Source: Nocardia tengchongensis (lineage in GTDB: Bacteria > Actinomycetota > Actinomycetes > Mycobacteriales > Mycobacteriaceae). From it: 64,000 bases of DNA. Below are positions 26,291 to 34,450 of this stretch, in pieces. The translations under genes and the position numbers were made by a program. Where the stretch lies: contig NZ_CP074371.1 of assembly GCF_018362975.1 (NCBI RefSeq), positions 4,402,001 through 4,466,000 of the forward strand, written 5' to 3'. The first letter of the stretch is position 1. Every line of letters begins with the position of its first letter. Under the pieces are notes generated by a model. That model did no database searches. It had not been told where the DNA came from and saw only the letters and a list, made by a program, of their open reading frames with translations.

Positions 26291-26337
26291 TGCTTCTGAT
26301 TCAGAAGCACTACATTGGTACTTCGAAATGAGAAGCG
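26291..26337. promoter_or_regulatory. Two operator-like palindromes between the SDR and HxlR genes
   Basis: TGCTTCTGATTCAGAAGCA (26291-26309) is a perfect 9-1-9 inverted repeat. A degenerate second copy, TACTTCGAAATGAGAAGCG (26319-26337), starts 28 bp later and includes the HxlR start codon. HxlR-type regulators commonly bind such paired palindromes in front of the divergent target gene and their own gene. Confidence 0.65.
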
Positions 26338-26687
26338 CAAGTCACCCACCGCCAACGAACAGCCGCGCCGACGCCTCGGCCGCGCCGCTGCTGGCCGCCA
26401 TGGACCTGCTCGGCCAGCGCTGGATCCTGCGCGTGATCTGGGAATTGGAGCCGGGCGCCCTGGGCTTCCTGGAACTGCGCCGCCGCATGGGCAACTGCTC
26501 GTCGAGCATGCTCTCGGTGCGGCTGCAGCGCCTCGTCGAAGCCGGCGTCGCGATCAAGCGCGCCGACAAGTCCTACGAACTGACCACCGTCGGCGAGGAA
26601 TTGGGGCGCGCCCTGGAAGCCGTCTGGACGTGGTCCGAACGCTGGGCCGACAACCTCGAGGGCGATCGGGAGTCCGAGGACGGCTAG
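26328..26687 (+). CDS. HxlR family transcriptional regulator
   Basis: A 119-aa winged-helix protein with the family core LLAAMDLLGQRWILRVIWEL, FLELRRRMGNCSSSMLSVRL, RLVEAGVAIKRA and YELTTVGEELGRALEAVWTW. HxlR proteins often sense reactive electrophiles or redox state, but no conserved N-terminal Cys is present here. The start at ATG 26328 is within the second palindrome. It likely represses the divergent SDR and itself. It ends 11 bp before the convergent permease stop. Confidence 0.85.
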   Translation: MRSASHPPPTNSRADASAAPLLAAMDLLGQRWILRVIWELEPGALGFLELRRRMGNCSSSMLSVRLQRLVEAGVAIKRADKSYELTTVGEELGRALEAVWTWSERWADNLEGDRESEDG

Positions 26688-26698
26688 GTCCGCTCGGT

Positions 26699-28700
26699 TC
26701 AGGCGCCGCCGGATCTGGTGATGCCGCGGCGGATTTCACCGGCGGTGTGCTCCTCGCGCAGCGCGGCGTGGGAGCGGGAGGACCGCAATTGCCAGGGCAC
26801 GCTGGTCACCATGACGCCGGGCTCGAACAGCAGGCGCGCCTTGAGCCGCAGTGAACTCTGGTTGTGCAGCAGGTTTTCCCACCAGCGGCCGACGACGTAT
26901 TCGGGGATGAAGACGCTCACCACATCGCGCGCCGGGACTTGCGCTGCCGCTTGATCTCGTCGAGGACGGGCCGGGTGATCTCGCGGTAGGGCGATTCGAT
27001 GACCTTGAGCGGAATGCCGACGCCGAAGCTGTCCCAATCGCGGGCCAGCGCACGGGTATCGGCGTCGTCCACGTTCACCGTGACCGCGGTCAGGGTGTCG
27101 GGCCGGGTGGCGCGTGCGAACTGCACCGCGCGCTGGGTCGCCTTGTGCCAGCCCGACACCAGCACCAGCGCGTGTACCCGGCCGGGCAGCATCTCCAGAT
27201 CATCGGGGTCGATGGCCAATTCGCCGCGCACCGAGGTGTAGTGCCGGTGGATCAGCCACATCACCGCCACCAGGATCGGCATGGCGATGACCACCAGATA
27301 CGCGCCGTGGGTGAACTTGGTGATCATCACGACCACCAGCACCACCCCGGTGAAGCACGCGCCGAAGGCATTGATGAAGCGCGCCCGGTGGATCCGCAGT
27401 CGATCGGCGGTGTTCTCGGTGGTGCGCAGTTCCCGGTTCCAGTGCTTGACCATGCCCGTCTGGCACAGTGTGAACGAGGTGAACACGCCCATGATGTAGA
27501 GCTGGATAAGTCGCGTGGTGGACCCGTCGAACGCGTAGATCAGCGCGCCCGCCACCACCGCCAGCAGGATGATGCCGTTGGAGAACGCCAGCCGGTCGCC
27601 GCGGGTGTGCAGCTGGCGCGGCATGTACCGGCGTTGCGCCAGGATCGAATTCAGCAGCGGGAAGCCGTTGTAGGCGGTGTTGGCGGCCAGGATCAGGATC
27701 AGCGCCGTGGTGACCATCAGGTAGTAGAAGGCGAAACTGTGCCCGCCGAACACCGCCGCCGAGATCTGCGCGATGACGGTCTTCTGGGCATCGGTGTGGC
27801 AGTCGCCGGCGAATCCGATGATGTCGCACGCGTTTCGGTGACGCGGGTCTTGGTGATCATGGCCAGCGCCGTCACCCCGGAGAACATGGCGATGGCGATG
27901 ACGCCCATGGCGGTCATGGTGCGCGCCGCGTTGAGCGCCTTGGGTTTGCGGAAGGCGGGCACGCCGTTGGATATGGCCTCGGCGCCGGTGAGCGCGGTAC
28001 AGCCGGAGGAGAACGCCCGCAGCAGCAGGAAGGCCACACCGGCGGTGGACAAACCGACCTGTTCGGCGCGGATCTCGTAGTGCGCGCTCTCGGCCACCGG
28101 CGCGTGCCCCAGCAGTGTCTGACCCAGCCCGACCACGATGAGCGCGAAGATACCGAGGATGAACCCGTAGGTGGGAATCGCGAAGGCCCGCCCCGATTCC
28201 CGCACCCCGCGCAGGTTCATAGCGGTCAGGAAGACGATGAACGCCAGATTGATGGCCACCCGGTAGGCATTGAGGTCGGGTACCGCGGAGATGATGTTGT
28301 CCACGCCCGCCGACACCGACACCGCCACGGTCATGACGTAGTCGACCAGCAGCGCGGCCGCGACCACCAGGCCGGGCATCGCGCCGAGGTTCTCGGCGAC
28401 CACCTCGTAGGACCCGCCGCCGGACGGATACGCCTGCACCACCTGCCGATACGACAGCGCCACCACCGCCAGCAGCACCACCACGCCGGCGGCCACCACG
28501 GGTGTCAGATGCAGGTAGGCCAGCCCGCCCAGGGTCAGGATGAGCAGGATCTCCTGCGTCGCATAGGCGACCGAAGACAAGGGGTCACTGGCGAAGATGG
28601 GCAGTGCGAGCCGCTTCGGGAGCAGCGTCTCGCCGAGCCGATCGCTGCGAAACGGCCGTCCGAGCACGAGTCGTTTGGCAACGTCGATCGGTGAAACCAC
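26699..28700 (-). pseudogene. APC-family permease, KimA/YdaO-like, two frameshifts
   Basis: It would be a protein of about 667 aa. The N-terminus has RLVLGRPFRSDRLGETLLPK, FASDPLSSVAYATQEILLIL and AYPSGGGSYEVVAENLGAMP. After a break near 27825 it continues DIIGFAGDCHTDAQKTVIAQ, then GGHSFAFYYLMVTTALILIL and the remaining helices. A second break at the GGG of 26934-26936 precedes the cytoplasmic tail VFIPEYVVGRWWENLLHNQS. The tail resembles the nucleotide-binding C-terminal region of KimA-type potassium importers; related actinobacterial proteins sit next to Trk potassium genes. GTG 28700 is the likely start. Both breaks look like indel errors. Confidence 0.72.
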
Positions 28701-28876
28701 GCTGGTCAGCCTAGGTGTGGGAGCAGCGGGAAGCGCCGCGCCGGGCCGTATGGATTTCGTAAAGAAGCCGAATTGTTCGGCGCTCCTACCTGCGGATTCG
28801 AAGACTTGTGCGGTTGATCCAACAACCACCTAGACTGTCTGGGACGTAGAACAAGGTTTTGTGGAGAGGTGACACG

Positions 28877-29654
28877 ATGGGAGACCGGACGGTCGTCGCC
28901 GACGTTGCCGACGAATTGGCACGTCGCGTGGCATCCGGGGAGTACGTGCCCGGTGGTCTGATGCCGTCCGTCCGCCAGGTCGCCGAGGAATTCGACCTGA
29001 ATCGTGCGACAGCGCAACTGATTCTGGGCCGGTTGGAGTCCTACGGTTTCGTGGATGCCCACCGCGGCAAGGGATTCGTGATCCGGGACGTGCGCGCCGA
29101 GGGCGGCGTGGACGTGTACGGCCGCCTGTTCCGGCTGTCGATGCCGGAGCCGGAGGTCGCCGCGGAGATGTTCGGCAATATCGTCGAGGAGGAGCGCGGG
29201 ATCGCGCTCGAGGCGTTGCTCGCCTACACCGGCGGTGAGCGCCCGCTCGATCCGGCGGTCCTCAAGATCGAGATCGATGAACTGGAAAGCCTTGCGCGCG
29301 GCGCGGACCCGGATGCGCATCGGATGCTGAGCATCGAGCTCGGGCTGCTGCGCCGGCTGCTCACCGCGCTCGGGCTCTCGGTGCAGCGGGCGGTGCTCAA
29401 CTCGATCGGCGAGCTGGTGCTCGATGTGCCCGAGGCGGTCGAAGCGTACTTCGCGGTGTCGCCGGATCTGCACGTGCTGGTGTGGCGCGCGCTGGTGGCG
29501 GTGGTGGGAGTCCGACGCCGGGCCGAGTCAGGCGCAGCTCGCGCTGTTCGAGGATCTGTTCGGCATGTACCACCGCAAGGTGGTGGCGCGCTTCGAGGAG
29601 TTGGTCGGCACGGCCGAGTCCGGCGTGGCCGGCGAGGTGGCGGCCACCGCGTAA
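28877..29654 (+). pseudogene. GntR family transcriptional regulator, single frameshift
   Basis: A winged HTH at residues about 5-72 (LMPSVRQVAEEFDLNRATAQ, then LESYGFVDAHRGKGFVI) is followed by a helical FadR-like effector domain. The frame breaks near 29505 after LVWRALVAV; the sense continues WESDAGPSQAQLALFEDLFG, then MYHRKVVARFEELVG, and stops at 29654. The G/T-rich GGTGGCGGTGGTGGGAG has one base too many (or two missing). GGAGAGG precedes ATG 28877. It is divergent from the KimA-like permease and may control it. Confidence 0.75.
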
Positions 29655-29884
29655 GGCGGGGCGACGGCCCGAGCGGGCCTGATCACGATCGACCGATGCC
29701 GACGGGTCGGTCTCGTCTCAGACAACCCCTCTTGGCAGAAAATATTGCCCGCTGTTCGCGTTCCCGGGAGCGCACCGAACAGCGGTTCGGGTGACCGGAG
29801 TCGGCTGCCGCGCAAGGGATATCGCGCTCTTGGTCGGCGATCGGAGCGGATGCGCGAAAGCAATAGTGCGCGCGCCCGGTGTAC

Positions 29885-30076
29885 TCAGTCCACGTCGTTG
29901 TCGGCCGACAGGTACGCTATCGCGGCCAGATACTGTCGGCAGGCGAAGTGCTGATCGTGGGTGCGCAGGATCGCGCGGGCCTGGCGGTAGGTGAGCGAGC
30001 GCGGTTCGACCGCGCAATCACCGGAATTCTCGCCGCGACCTGCGGAATCGGTGGAACGGACGAGCATCTGCGTCAT
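29885..30076 (-). CDS. 63-aa conserved hypothetical protein
   Basis: A short hydrophilic protein ending TYRQARAILRTHDQHFACRQ, then YLAAIAYL. The helix-rich C-terminal part looks like small actinobacterial proteins encoded near XRE-DUF5753 regulators. ATG 30076 is chosen because the sequence before it reads through an unrelated region. A perfect palindrome of the island (30130-30153) lies 54 bp upstream, so the gene is probably part of that regulon (inference). Confidence 0.5.
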   Translation of the reverse strand: MTQMLVRSTDSAGRGENSGDCAVEPRSLTYRQARAILRTHDQHFACRQYLAAIAYLSADNDVD

Positions 30077-30129
30077 GGGATGCCTCTGGCCGAGTGGGGG
30101 ATGGTGCACCGAGTTTAGGATCCCGGATC

Positions 30130-30153
30130 GTGCAGATGCAAGCACATCTGCAC
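30130..30153. promoter_or_regulatory. Operator-like palindrome, copy A of the XRE/DUF397 island
   Basis: Perfect 9-6-9 inverted repeat GTGCAGATG-CAAGCA-CATCTGCAC. The central and inner bases are shared with copy D at 32165-32184 (GCAGATG-CAAGTA-CATCTGC) and partly with the sites before DUF397. It lies upstream of the minus-strand 63-aa gene. Confidence 0.65.
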
Positions 30154-30382
30154 GCTCGTCCTCGGTGTCGACCACAGCTTCCGGCGTCACGTGACTTTAC
30201 GGACAAAGGGTTGTGGCACAACCGGACTAACGGGACGAACGAGTCAAATTCTGCGGATTTTCCTTCGCAACTTCGCTTGGTTTACCCGGTGACCAAGATC
30301 AGATCTGTTGTGTTGCAAAGGATATGACGCCTCGAGGCCATCGATAGCGGGCTACCTGCGTGCTATCGTCGTGCTTGCGGTT

Positions 30383-30420
30383 GCAACTGTAAGTACACCT
30401 GATCGAACATTTGCAAGTAC
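30383..30420. promoter_or_regulatory. Operator-like sites, copies B and C, upstream of DUF397
   Basis: GCAACTGTAAGTACACCTGA (30383-30402) is a degenerate form of the palindromes at 30130 and 32165. TTGCAAGTAC (30411-30420) repeats their core. They lie 46-83 bp before the DUF397 start, where a repressor or activator would bind. The rest of the 30077-30465 gap holds GTCACGTGAC (30186-30195) and GTTGTGGCACAAC (30210-30222), two short perfect palindromes of unknown role. Confidence 0.55.
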
Positions 30421-30465
30421 TTGGGAGACCACCGTCCTGCGGGCGGTACTGGCAAGGAGTCTGAA

Positions 30466-30696
30466 ATGATGGACATCTCGGCAACCCCGATCAATCGCTC
30501 GAACCTGTTGTGGCGCAAGAGCACTTTCAGCAATCCCAGTGGAAACTGCGTGGAGCTCGCCCCGCTCGCCGATGGGCAGGTGGCCGTGCGCAACTCGCGA
30601 GACCCCGAAGGCTCGCTGATCGTGTACACCCGCCCGGAGATCGATGCGTTCCTGCAAGGCGCGAAGAGTGGAGAGTTCGACGACCTCGCGCGCTGA
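30466..30696 (+). CDS. DUF397 domain-containing protein
   Basis: A 76-aa protein with the full DUF397 pattern LLWRKSTFSNPSGNCVELAP, then VAVRNSRDPEGSLIVYTRPE and FLQGAKSGEFDDLA. DUF397 proteins are small partners of XRE-DUF5753 regulators in actinobacteria; some such pairs control development and some behave as antitoxin-like systems. AAGGAG precedes the ATG. The XRE gene follows after 86 bp. Several copies of the island's palindrome lie upstream. Confidence 0.9.
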   Translation: MMDISATPINRSNLLWRKSTFSNPSGNCVELAPLADGQVAVRNSRDPEGSLIVYTRPEIDAFLQGAKSGEFDDLAR

Positions 30697-30782
30697 GCGG
30701 TAGCATTGGCAATCGGCGCGGTGGTTCGCGACAGGCCGTTGTGAGTCCACTGCCGGCAAACCCGAGCATCGGAGTGGACCTC

Positions 30783-31670
30783 ATGATTGCAGAACCCGTT
30801 GCCCACGAGCGGGCGGATTCCGCTGTCGCCGAACGTGGCCCGACCGCATTGCGCATCGCGGTCGGCAGTCAGCTACGGAAGCTGAGGGAGCTCAACAACA
30901 TCACGCGGGAGGCCGCGGGTGAACACATCCGCGGCTCCCATGCCAAGATCAGTCGTCTGGAACTCGGGCGAACCGGATTCAAGGAGCGCGATATCCGGGA
31001 TCTGTTGGCGCTGTACGGCGTTGACGATCCCGGAGAGCGCGAGCTGTTCCTCGACCTGGTGCGCAAGGCGAATCAGCCGGGCTGGTGGCACCGCTACAGC
31101 GACCTGCTGCCGCCCTGGTTCGAAACCTATCTGGGGCTCGAGCACGCGGCGAAATCCATTCGTACCTACGAGGGGCAGTTGGTTCCGGGTCTGTTGCAGA
31201 CCCCCGACTACGCCCGCTCGGTCGTGGCCCTCGGGCACGACGCGGATGGGGAGCGCCGCGTCTCGCTGCGCCGGCGCCGCCAGGAGCTACTCACCCGCGA
31301 GGGTGCGCCGAGTTTCTGGGCCGTGCTGGACGAGGCGGTGCTGCACCGTCCCGTGGGCGGTCCCGGCGTGCTCCGCGGTCAGATCGAGCACCTCATCGAG
31401 ATGTCCCGCCGGCCCAATGTGACCATCCAGTTCCTGCCGTACGCGGCGGGCGGTCATGCGGCCGCGGGAAGTTCGTTCACCATGCTTCGCTTCGCGGAGC
31501 CCGAACTGCCCGACATCGTGTATCTGGAGCAGTTGACCAGCGCCCTGTACCTGGATCGCCGTCAGGATCTCGAGCTGTACCGGCAGGTCATGGATCAGCT
31601 CAGCGTGCAGGCGGAGCCGCCGGAGCGCTCCCGCAAAGAGCTGGCAAGGATTGCTGCGGAGCTCGACTGA
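30783..31670 (+). CDS. XRE family HTH regulator with DUF5753 (Scr1/WhiJ-like)
   Basis: A 295-aa protein. Residues about 22-75 are an XRE helix-turn-helix (LRKLRELNNITREAAGEHIR, GSHAKISRLELGRTGF). Residues about 95-285 form DUF5753 (WFETYLGLEHAAKSIRTYEG, LVPGLLQTPDYARSVV, FLPYAAGGHAAAGSSFTML, PDIVYLEQLTSALYLDRR). It pairs with the DUF397 gene upstream and is the best candidate to bind the four palindromic sites around it. The start is ATG 30783; GTG 30774 is an alternative. A strong hairpin follows. Confidence 0.92.
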   Translation: MIAEPVAHERADSAVAERGPTALRIAVGSQLRKLRELNNITREAAGEHIRGSHAKISRLELGRTGFKERDIRDLLALYGVDDPGERELFLDLVRKANQPGWWHRYSDLLPPWFETYLGLEHAAKSIRTYEGQLVPGLLQTPDYARSVVALGHDADGERRVSLRRRRQELLTREGAPSFWAVLDEAVLHRPVGGPGVLRGQIEHLIEMSRRPNVTIQFLPYAAGGHAAAGSSFTMLRFAEPELPDIVYLEQLTSALYLDRRQDLELYRQVMDQLSVQAEPPERSRKELARIAAELD

Positions 31671-31716
31671 GCTCCGCGCGGGTCCGCCACGGGCCCGCGC
31701 TGGTCTCCGTGGAGAC

Positions 31717-31746
31717 GGATAAGGGGCCCCTCACGGGGCCCCTATC
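31717..31746 (+). terminator. Strong hairpin terminator after the XRE gene
   Basis: GATAAGGGGCCCC, loop TCAC, GGGGCCCCTATC: eight perfect G/C pairs extended by GATA/TATC with one bulged A. It begins 46 bp after the XRE stop and can also serve the convergent gene at 31792. Confidence 0.8.
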
Positions 31747-31791
31747 AGCGTGTCGCGGACCGGGTGGGTCTGCGGCACGGCCGGATTCGGA

Positions 31792-32040
31792 TTACTGCCG
31801 GATGAAGCTGGAAGCGATCCGCCAGAACGCCTCCGGCTGCATGTGGTGCAGATCCCAGTCGTTCACCATGGCGTGTGCCGTGGTGACGATCCGCTCGATG
31901 TCGAAATCATACCGAGTGGCCGCTCCAGTGGATTCGACCTGGCGGATGACGAAAGCGGTTGCCGTCTCACGTGAATAGGTTTGCTCCGGCTGACTTCTGT
32001 CGGCAAACCCGAGTCGGCTGAGGTTGATTGGCTGGTTCAT
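31792..32040 (-). CDS. 82-aa conserved hypothetical protein
   Basis: A small acidic-to-neutral protein beginning MNQPINLSRLGFADRSQPEQ, with a helical middle (RETATAFVIRQVESTGAATR) and an ending LHHMQPEAFWRIASSFIRQ. No family was recognised. The start ATG at 32040 has AGGGGCG upstream. Copy D of the island's palindrome lies 125 bp upstream, so it may be controlled by the XRE protein. Confidence 0.5.
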   Translation of the reverse strand: MNQPINLSRLGFADRSQPEQTYSRETATAFVIRQVESTGAATRYDFDIERIVTTAHAMVNDWDLHHMQPEAFWRIASSFIRQ

Positions 32041-32164
32041 TCGAACGCCCCTGACGCCAGGCCGCCGGCAGACCGTGGGCGAAGAATCGCCGGTGATTCA
32101 CCGCTCGGCTCTCTGGTTGTCCCCTATTGGTGCCTTGCACGACGAGTCTATGACCGTGCGTTGC

Positions 32165-32184
32165 GCAGATGCAAGTACATCTGC
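32165..32184. promoter_or_regulatory. Operator-like palindrome, copy D of the XRE/DUF397 island
   Basis: Perfect 7-6-7 repeat GCAGATG-CAAGTA-CATCTGC, matching copy A in 19 of 20 bases. It lies in the 32041-32348 gap, upstream of the minus-strand 82-aa gene. No other feature was seen in that gap. Confidence 0.65.
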
Positions 32185-32348
32185 AACATCGAATTCGCAG
32201 TGTCAGAGTGCTTTTCGGGATGCTATGAGTTTGCGAAACGAGGGTTGGCGGAAGGTTGTTTCGAACCCGATCAGGGGTTTCCCAGTACTTCCGATCGAAA
32301 GTTCCGGAGGAAACGACTGTTCCGCTTTTCCCAGGAATTCGCTGAAGA

Positions 32349-32648
32349 TCAAATATCGCCGCGATAGGCCGTGTCCTGGGCCTTCGCAGCTTTGATCCGG
32401 CGCTGTTCGACGACCGTCAGGCTGATTCCGAAGTGCAGGCACAGCGCCCCTGTGAGACCGCACAGGGCGCTCCACAGCAGCTCGCCGTAGCCGGCGGCGG
32501 TCAATGTCAATGCGATCGACACGATTCCCGCGGCCAGCAGAATGGGCCCCGGCAGATTGCGGATGCCGCGGGCCCCGTCCCGTGGATTGCGGGCACCGTC
32601 CGGCAGTTTGTGGGCGGCGGGGAAGGCGTACGGAGTGACAGGCAACAT
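32349..32648 (-). CDS. Small two-helix membrane protein
   Basis: A 99-aa protein with hydrophobic segments ILLAAGIVSIALTLTAAGYG and LLWSALCGLTGALCLHFGIS, a proline-rich N-terminus and a basic tail (VVEQRRIKAAKAQDTAYRGD). The ATG at 32648 has GGAGAAAGGA upstream. No family was recognised. It lies between the nucleotidyltransferase-like gene and the XRE island. Confidence 0.6.
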   Translation of the reverse strand: MLPVTPYAFPAAHKLPDGARNPRDGARGIRNLPGPILLAAGIVSIALTLTAAGYGELLWSALCGLTGALCLHFGISLTVVEQRRIKAAKAQDTAYRGDI

Positions 32649-32738
32649 CACTGTCCTTTCTCCGGAGGTAATGCAGAACCGATAACAAGCGGATACCCGG
32701 ACAGGTGCGGCCGAATCACATGGATGTCGACCCGTCGT

Positions 32739-33302
32739 TCAGCGGCGGCCGTCACTGATCCCCAGATCGTCCAGCAGGCCGAGAAACGCGCGCGCATAGG
32801 GTGAGGCCGCGGTACCGGCGCGGACGAGCTCCCAATCGATCTGCGCGCGCAATTCCCGCGCGATGTGCAGCAGCCGGGTGAAATCCAGCCGCTGCGGATC
32901 GGCCACGGTGAGTTCGTCCACCAGCAAGTCGGCGACCGACACCACCGGCGCGGCGATCGGCCCGATGGGCAGCCGCTCGGCCCGCGCCAGCAGCGCGTCG
33001 GTGACCGGCCGGTGGTCGGTGCGGAACACCAGGTCCACCCGCACCGCGCCGTTGTAGAGCGTGACCCGCTCGGCCTCGGCGCCGCGTGGCCGCCGCAACC
33101 CGGCCGCCGCCAGCAGGCTGACCCCGAGCGGCGCGTCCGCGGGGCGCAGCAGCACGTCGACCTCGGGCGGGGTGTCGCCCACCGGCCCGCCGCGGGCGTA
33201 CACCGCGCAGTCGCCGGTGAGGGCGCACGGAATGTCGTTGTCCTGCAGGGTCTGTACAGCCAGGGTGAGGGTGCCGAGTAGCCGGTCGATGGCGCGGACC
33301 AT
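32739..33302 (-). CDS. Nucleotidyltransferase-fold protein
   Basis: A 187-aa protein. Its N-terminal part (LQDNDIPCALTGDCAVYARG, then PPEVDVLLRPADA) matches the GG/G-S plus DxD region of minimal nucleotidyltransferases, but the usual GGxA is GDCA and the second acid is EVD. The C-terminal part is helical (LDFTRLLHIARELRAQIDWE). The substrate is unknown; it resembles the antitoxin-like or kanamycin-transferase-like small family. The start ATG 33302 is chosen over a longer arginine-rich frame from 33389. Confidence 0.65.
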   Translation of the reverse strand: MVRAIDRLLGTLTLAVQTLQDNDIPCALTGDCAVYARGGPVGDTPPEVDVLLRPADAPLGVSLLAAAGLRRPRGAEAERVTLYNGAVRVDLVFRTDHRPVTDALLARAERLPIGPIAAPVVSVADLLVDELTVADPQRLDFTRLLHIARELRAQIDWELVRAGTAASPYARAFLGLLDDLGISDGRR

Positions 33303-33424
33303 ATCGATGGCGTACCCGTGCCCGGTCCCGCTAACCCGCGCCTCCGCGCGCCGCGTCCACCGCCGCCGGCGCGCGCGGCCGCGGGCCATCCAGCGGACCC
33401 CGAATTGATACCGGTTCTAGGCCT

Positions 33425-34312
33425 GTGTTAGCTCTGGGAACAGTGATTCGATCGATTCGAGTGGACGGAGCCGGTGCCGTGGTGGATGTGCCCGCGTATT
33501 TCGACGAGGTGGACGGCGGGTTCTTCCCGACGTCGTTCGCGGCCAGCCAGTGGTCCTCGGCGCAGGTGGTCGGGCCGGCCCTGACCGGCCTGCTGGCCCG
33601 CGAGCTCGAACGCACCCAGGCCACCGACGGCTTCGCGCCGGTGCGGCTGACCGTGGACCTGTTCAGCGCCGCCCGCTTCGAGCACACCACCACGCCGGTC
33701 GTGCGGGTGCGCGACGGCAAGCGGATCCGGGTCGCGGACGTCAGCGTGGTGCAGGGCGGCACCGTCGCCGCGCGCGCCACCGCGGTGCTGCTGCAGCCCA
33801 CCGAGCAACCGCCGGGCGAGCTGTGGCGCCGCGAGCGGGAGCCGCAGCCGCCCTCGCTCGAGATCGCGCCGCCCTCGCCGCTGCCCCAGACGCCGCTGTT
33901 CAACAGCGGGGAGGATTCGCCGGTGTGGAACTCGGTGCCCACCGATCACGAGAACGGCCACCGCAAACGCACCTGGCAGAACCCGATTCGGGTGGTGACC
34001 GGTGAGGAGCTGACTCCGTTCGTGCGGGTCGCGGTGGTCGCGGAGGCCACCAGCATGATGACGAACTGGGGCGACAAGGGCATCGGGTTCATCAATACCG
34101 ATATGACGCTGGGCCTTTCACGTCAGCCGGTGGGCACCGAGATCGGCGTGGAGGCCGACAGCCACTTCAGTGAGCACGGCATGGCGGTGGGCGTGGCCAC
34201 CCTGTTCGACCGGACCGGTTCCTTCGGTAGCTGCATGGTGACGTCGGTGTCCAACGCGGGCCGTCAGATCAGCAATGCCCAGCTCGATATGGTGATGCGC
34301 AAACGCATCTGA
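33425..34312 (+). CDS. Acyl-CoA thioesterase-like double-hotdog protein
   Basis: A 295-aa protein. The N-terminal hotdog part (YFDEVDGGFFPTSFAASQWS, VVGPALTGLLARELE, FAPVRLTVDLFSAARF) and the C-terminal part (FVRVAVVAEATSMMTNWGDK, FINTDMTLGLSRQPVGTEIG, SNAGRQISNAQLDMV) follow the acyl-CoA thioesterase family layout. It would hydrolyse acyl-CoA or act as a dehydratase-like lipid enzyme. GTG 33425 is the longest start; GTG 33443 is also possible. It is divergent from the nucleotidyltransferase-like gene. Confidence 0.8.
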   Translation: MLALGTVIRSIRVDGAGAVVDVPAYFDEVDGGFFPTSFAASQWSSAQVVGPALTGLLARELERTQATDGFAPVRLTVDLFSAARFEHTTTPVVRVRDGKRIRVADVSVVQGGTVAARATAVLLQPTEQPPGELWRREREPQPPSLEIAPPSPLPQTPLFNSGEDSPVWNSVPTDHENGHRKRTWQNPIRVVTGEELTPFVRVAVVAEATSMMTNWGDKGIGFINTDMTLGLSRQPVGTEIGVEADSHFSEHGMAVGVATLFDRTGSFGSCMVTSVSNAGRQISNAQLDMVMRKRI

Positions 34313-34450
34313 CACGCAGGGTGTGACACGCTGCCAGGTTAGGGCACGGACCGGTCTCGAAGTGGCGTCGAACGGACCACTCGGGAGTGTCGAAGTGGTG
34401 TGCCCCCGTAGGCTTCGCGGACCACCGACCGACCGATCCGTGGGGGTGTT

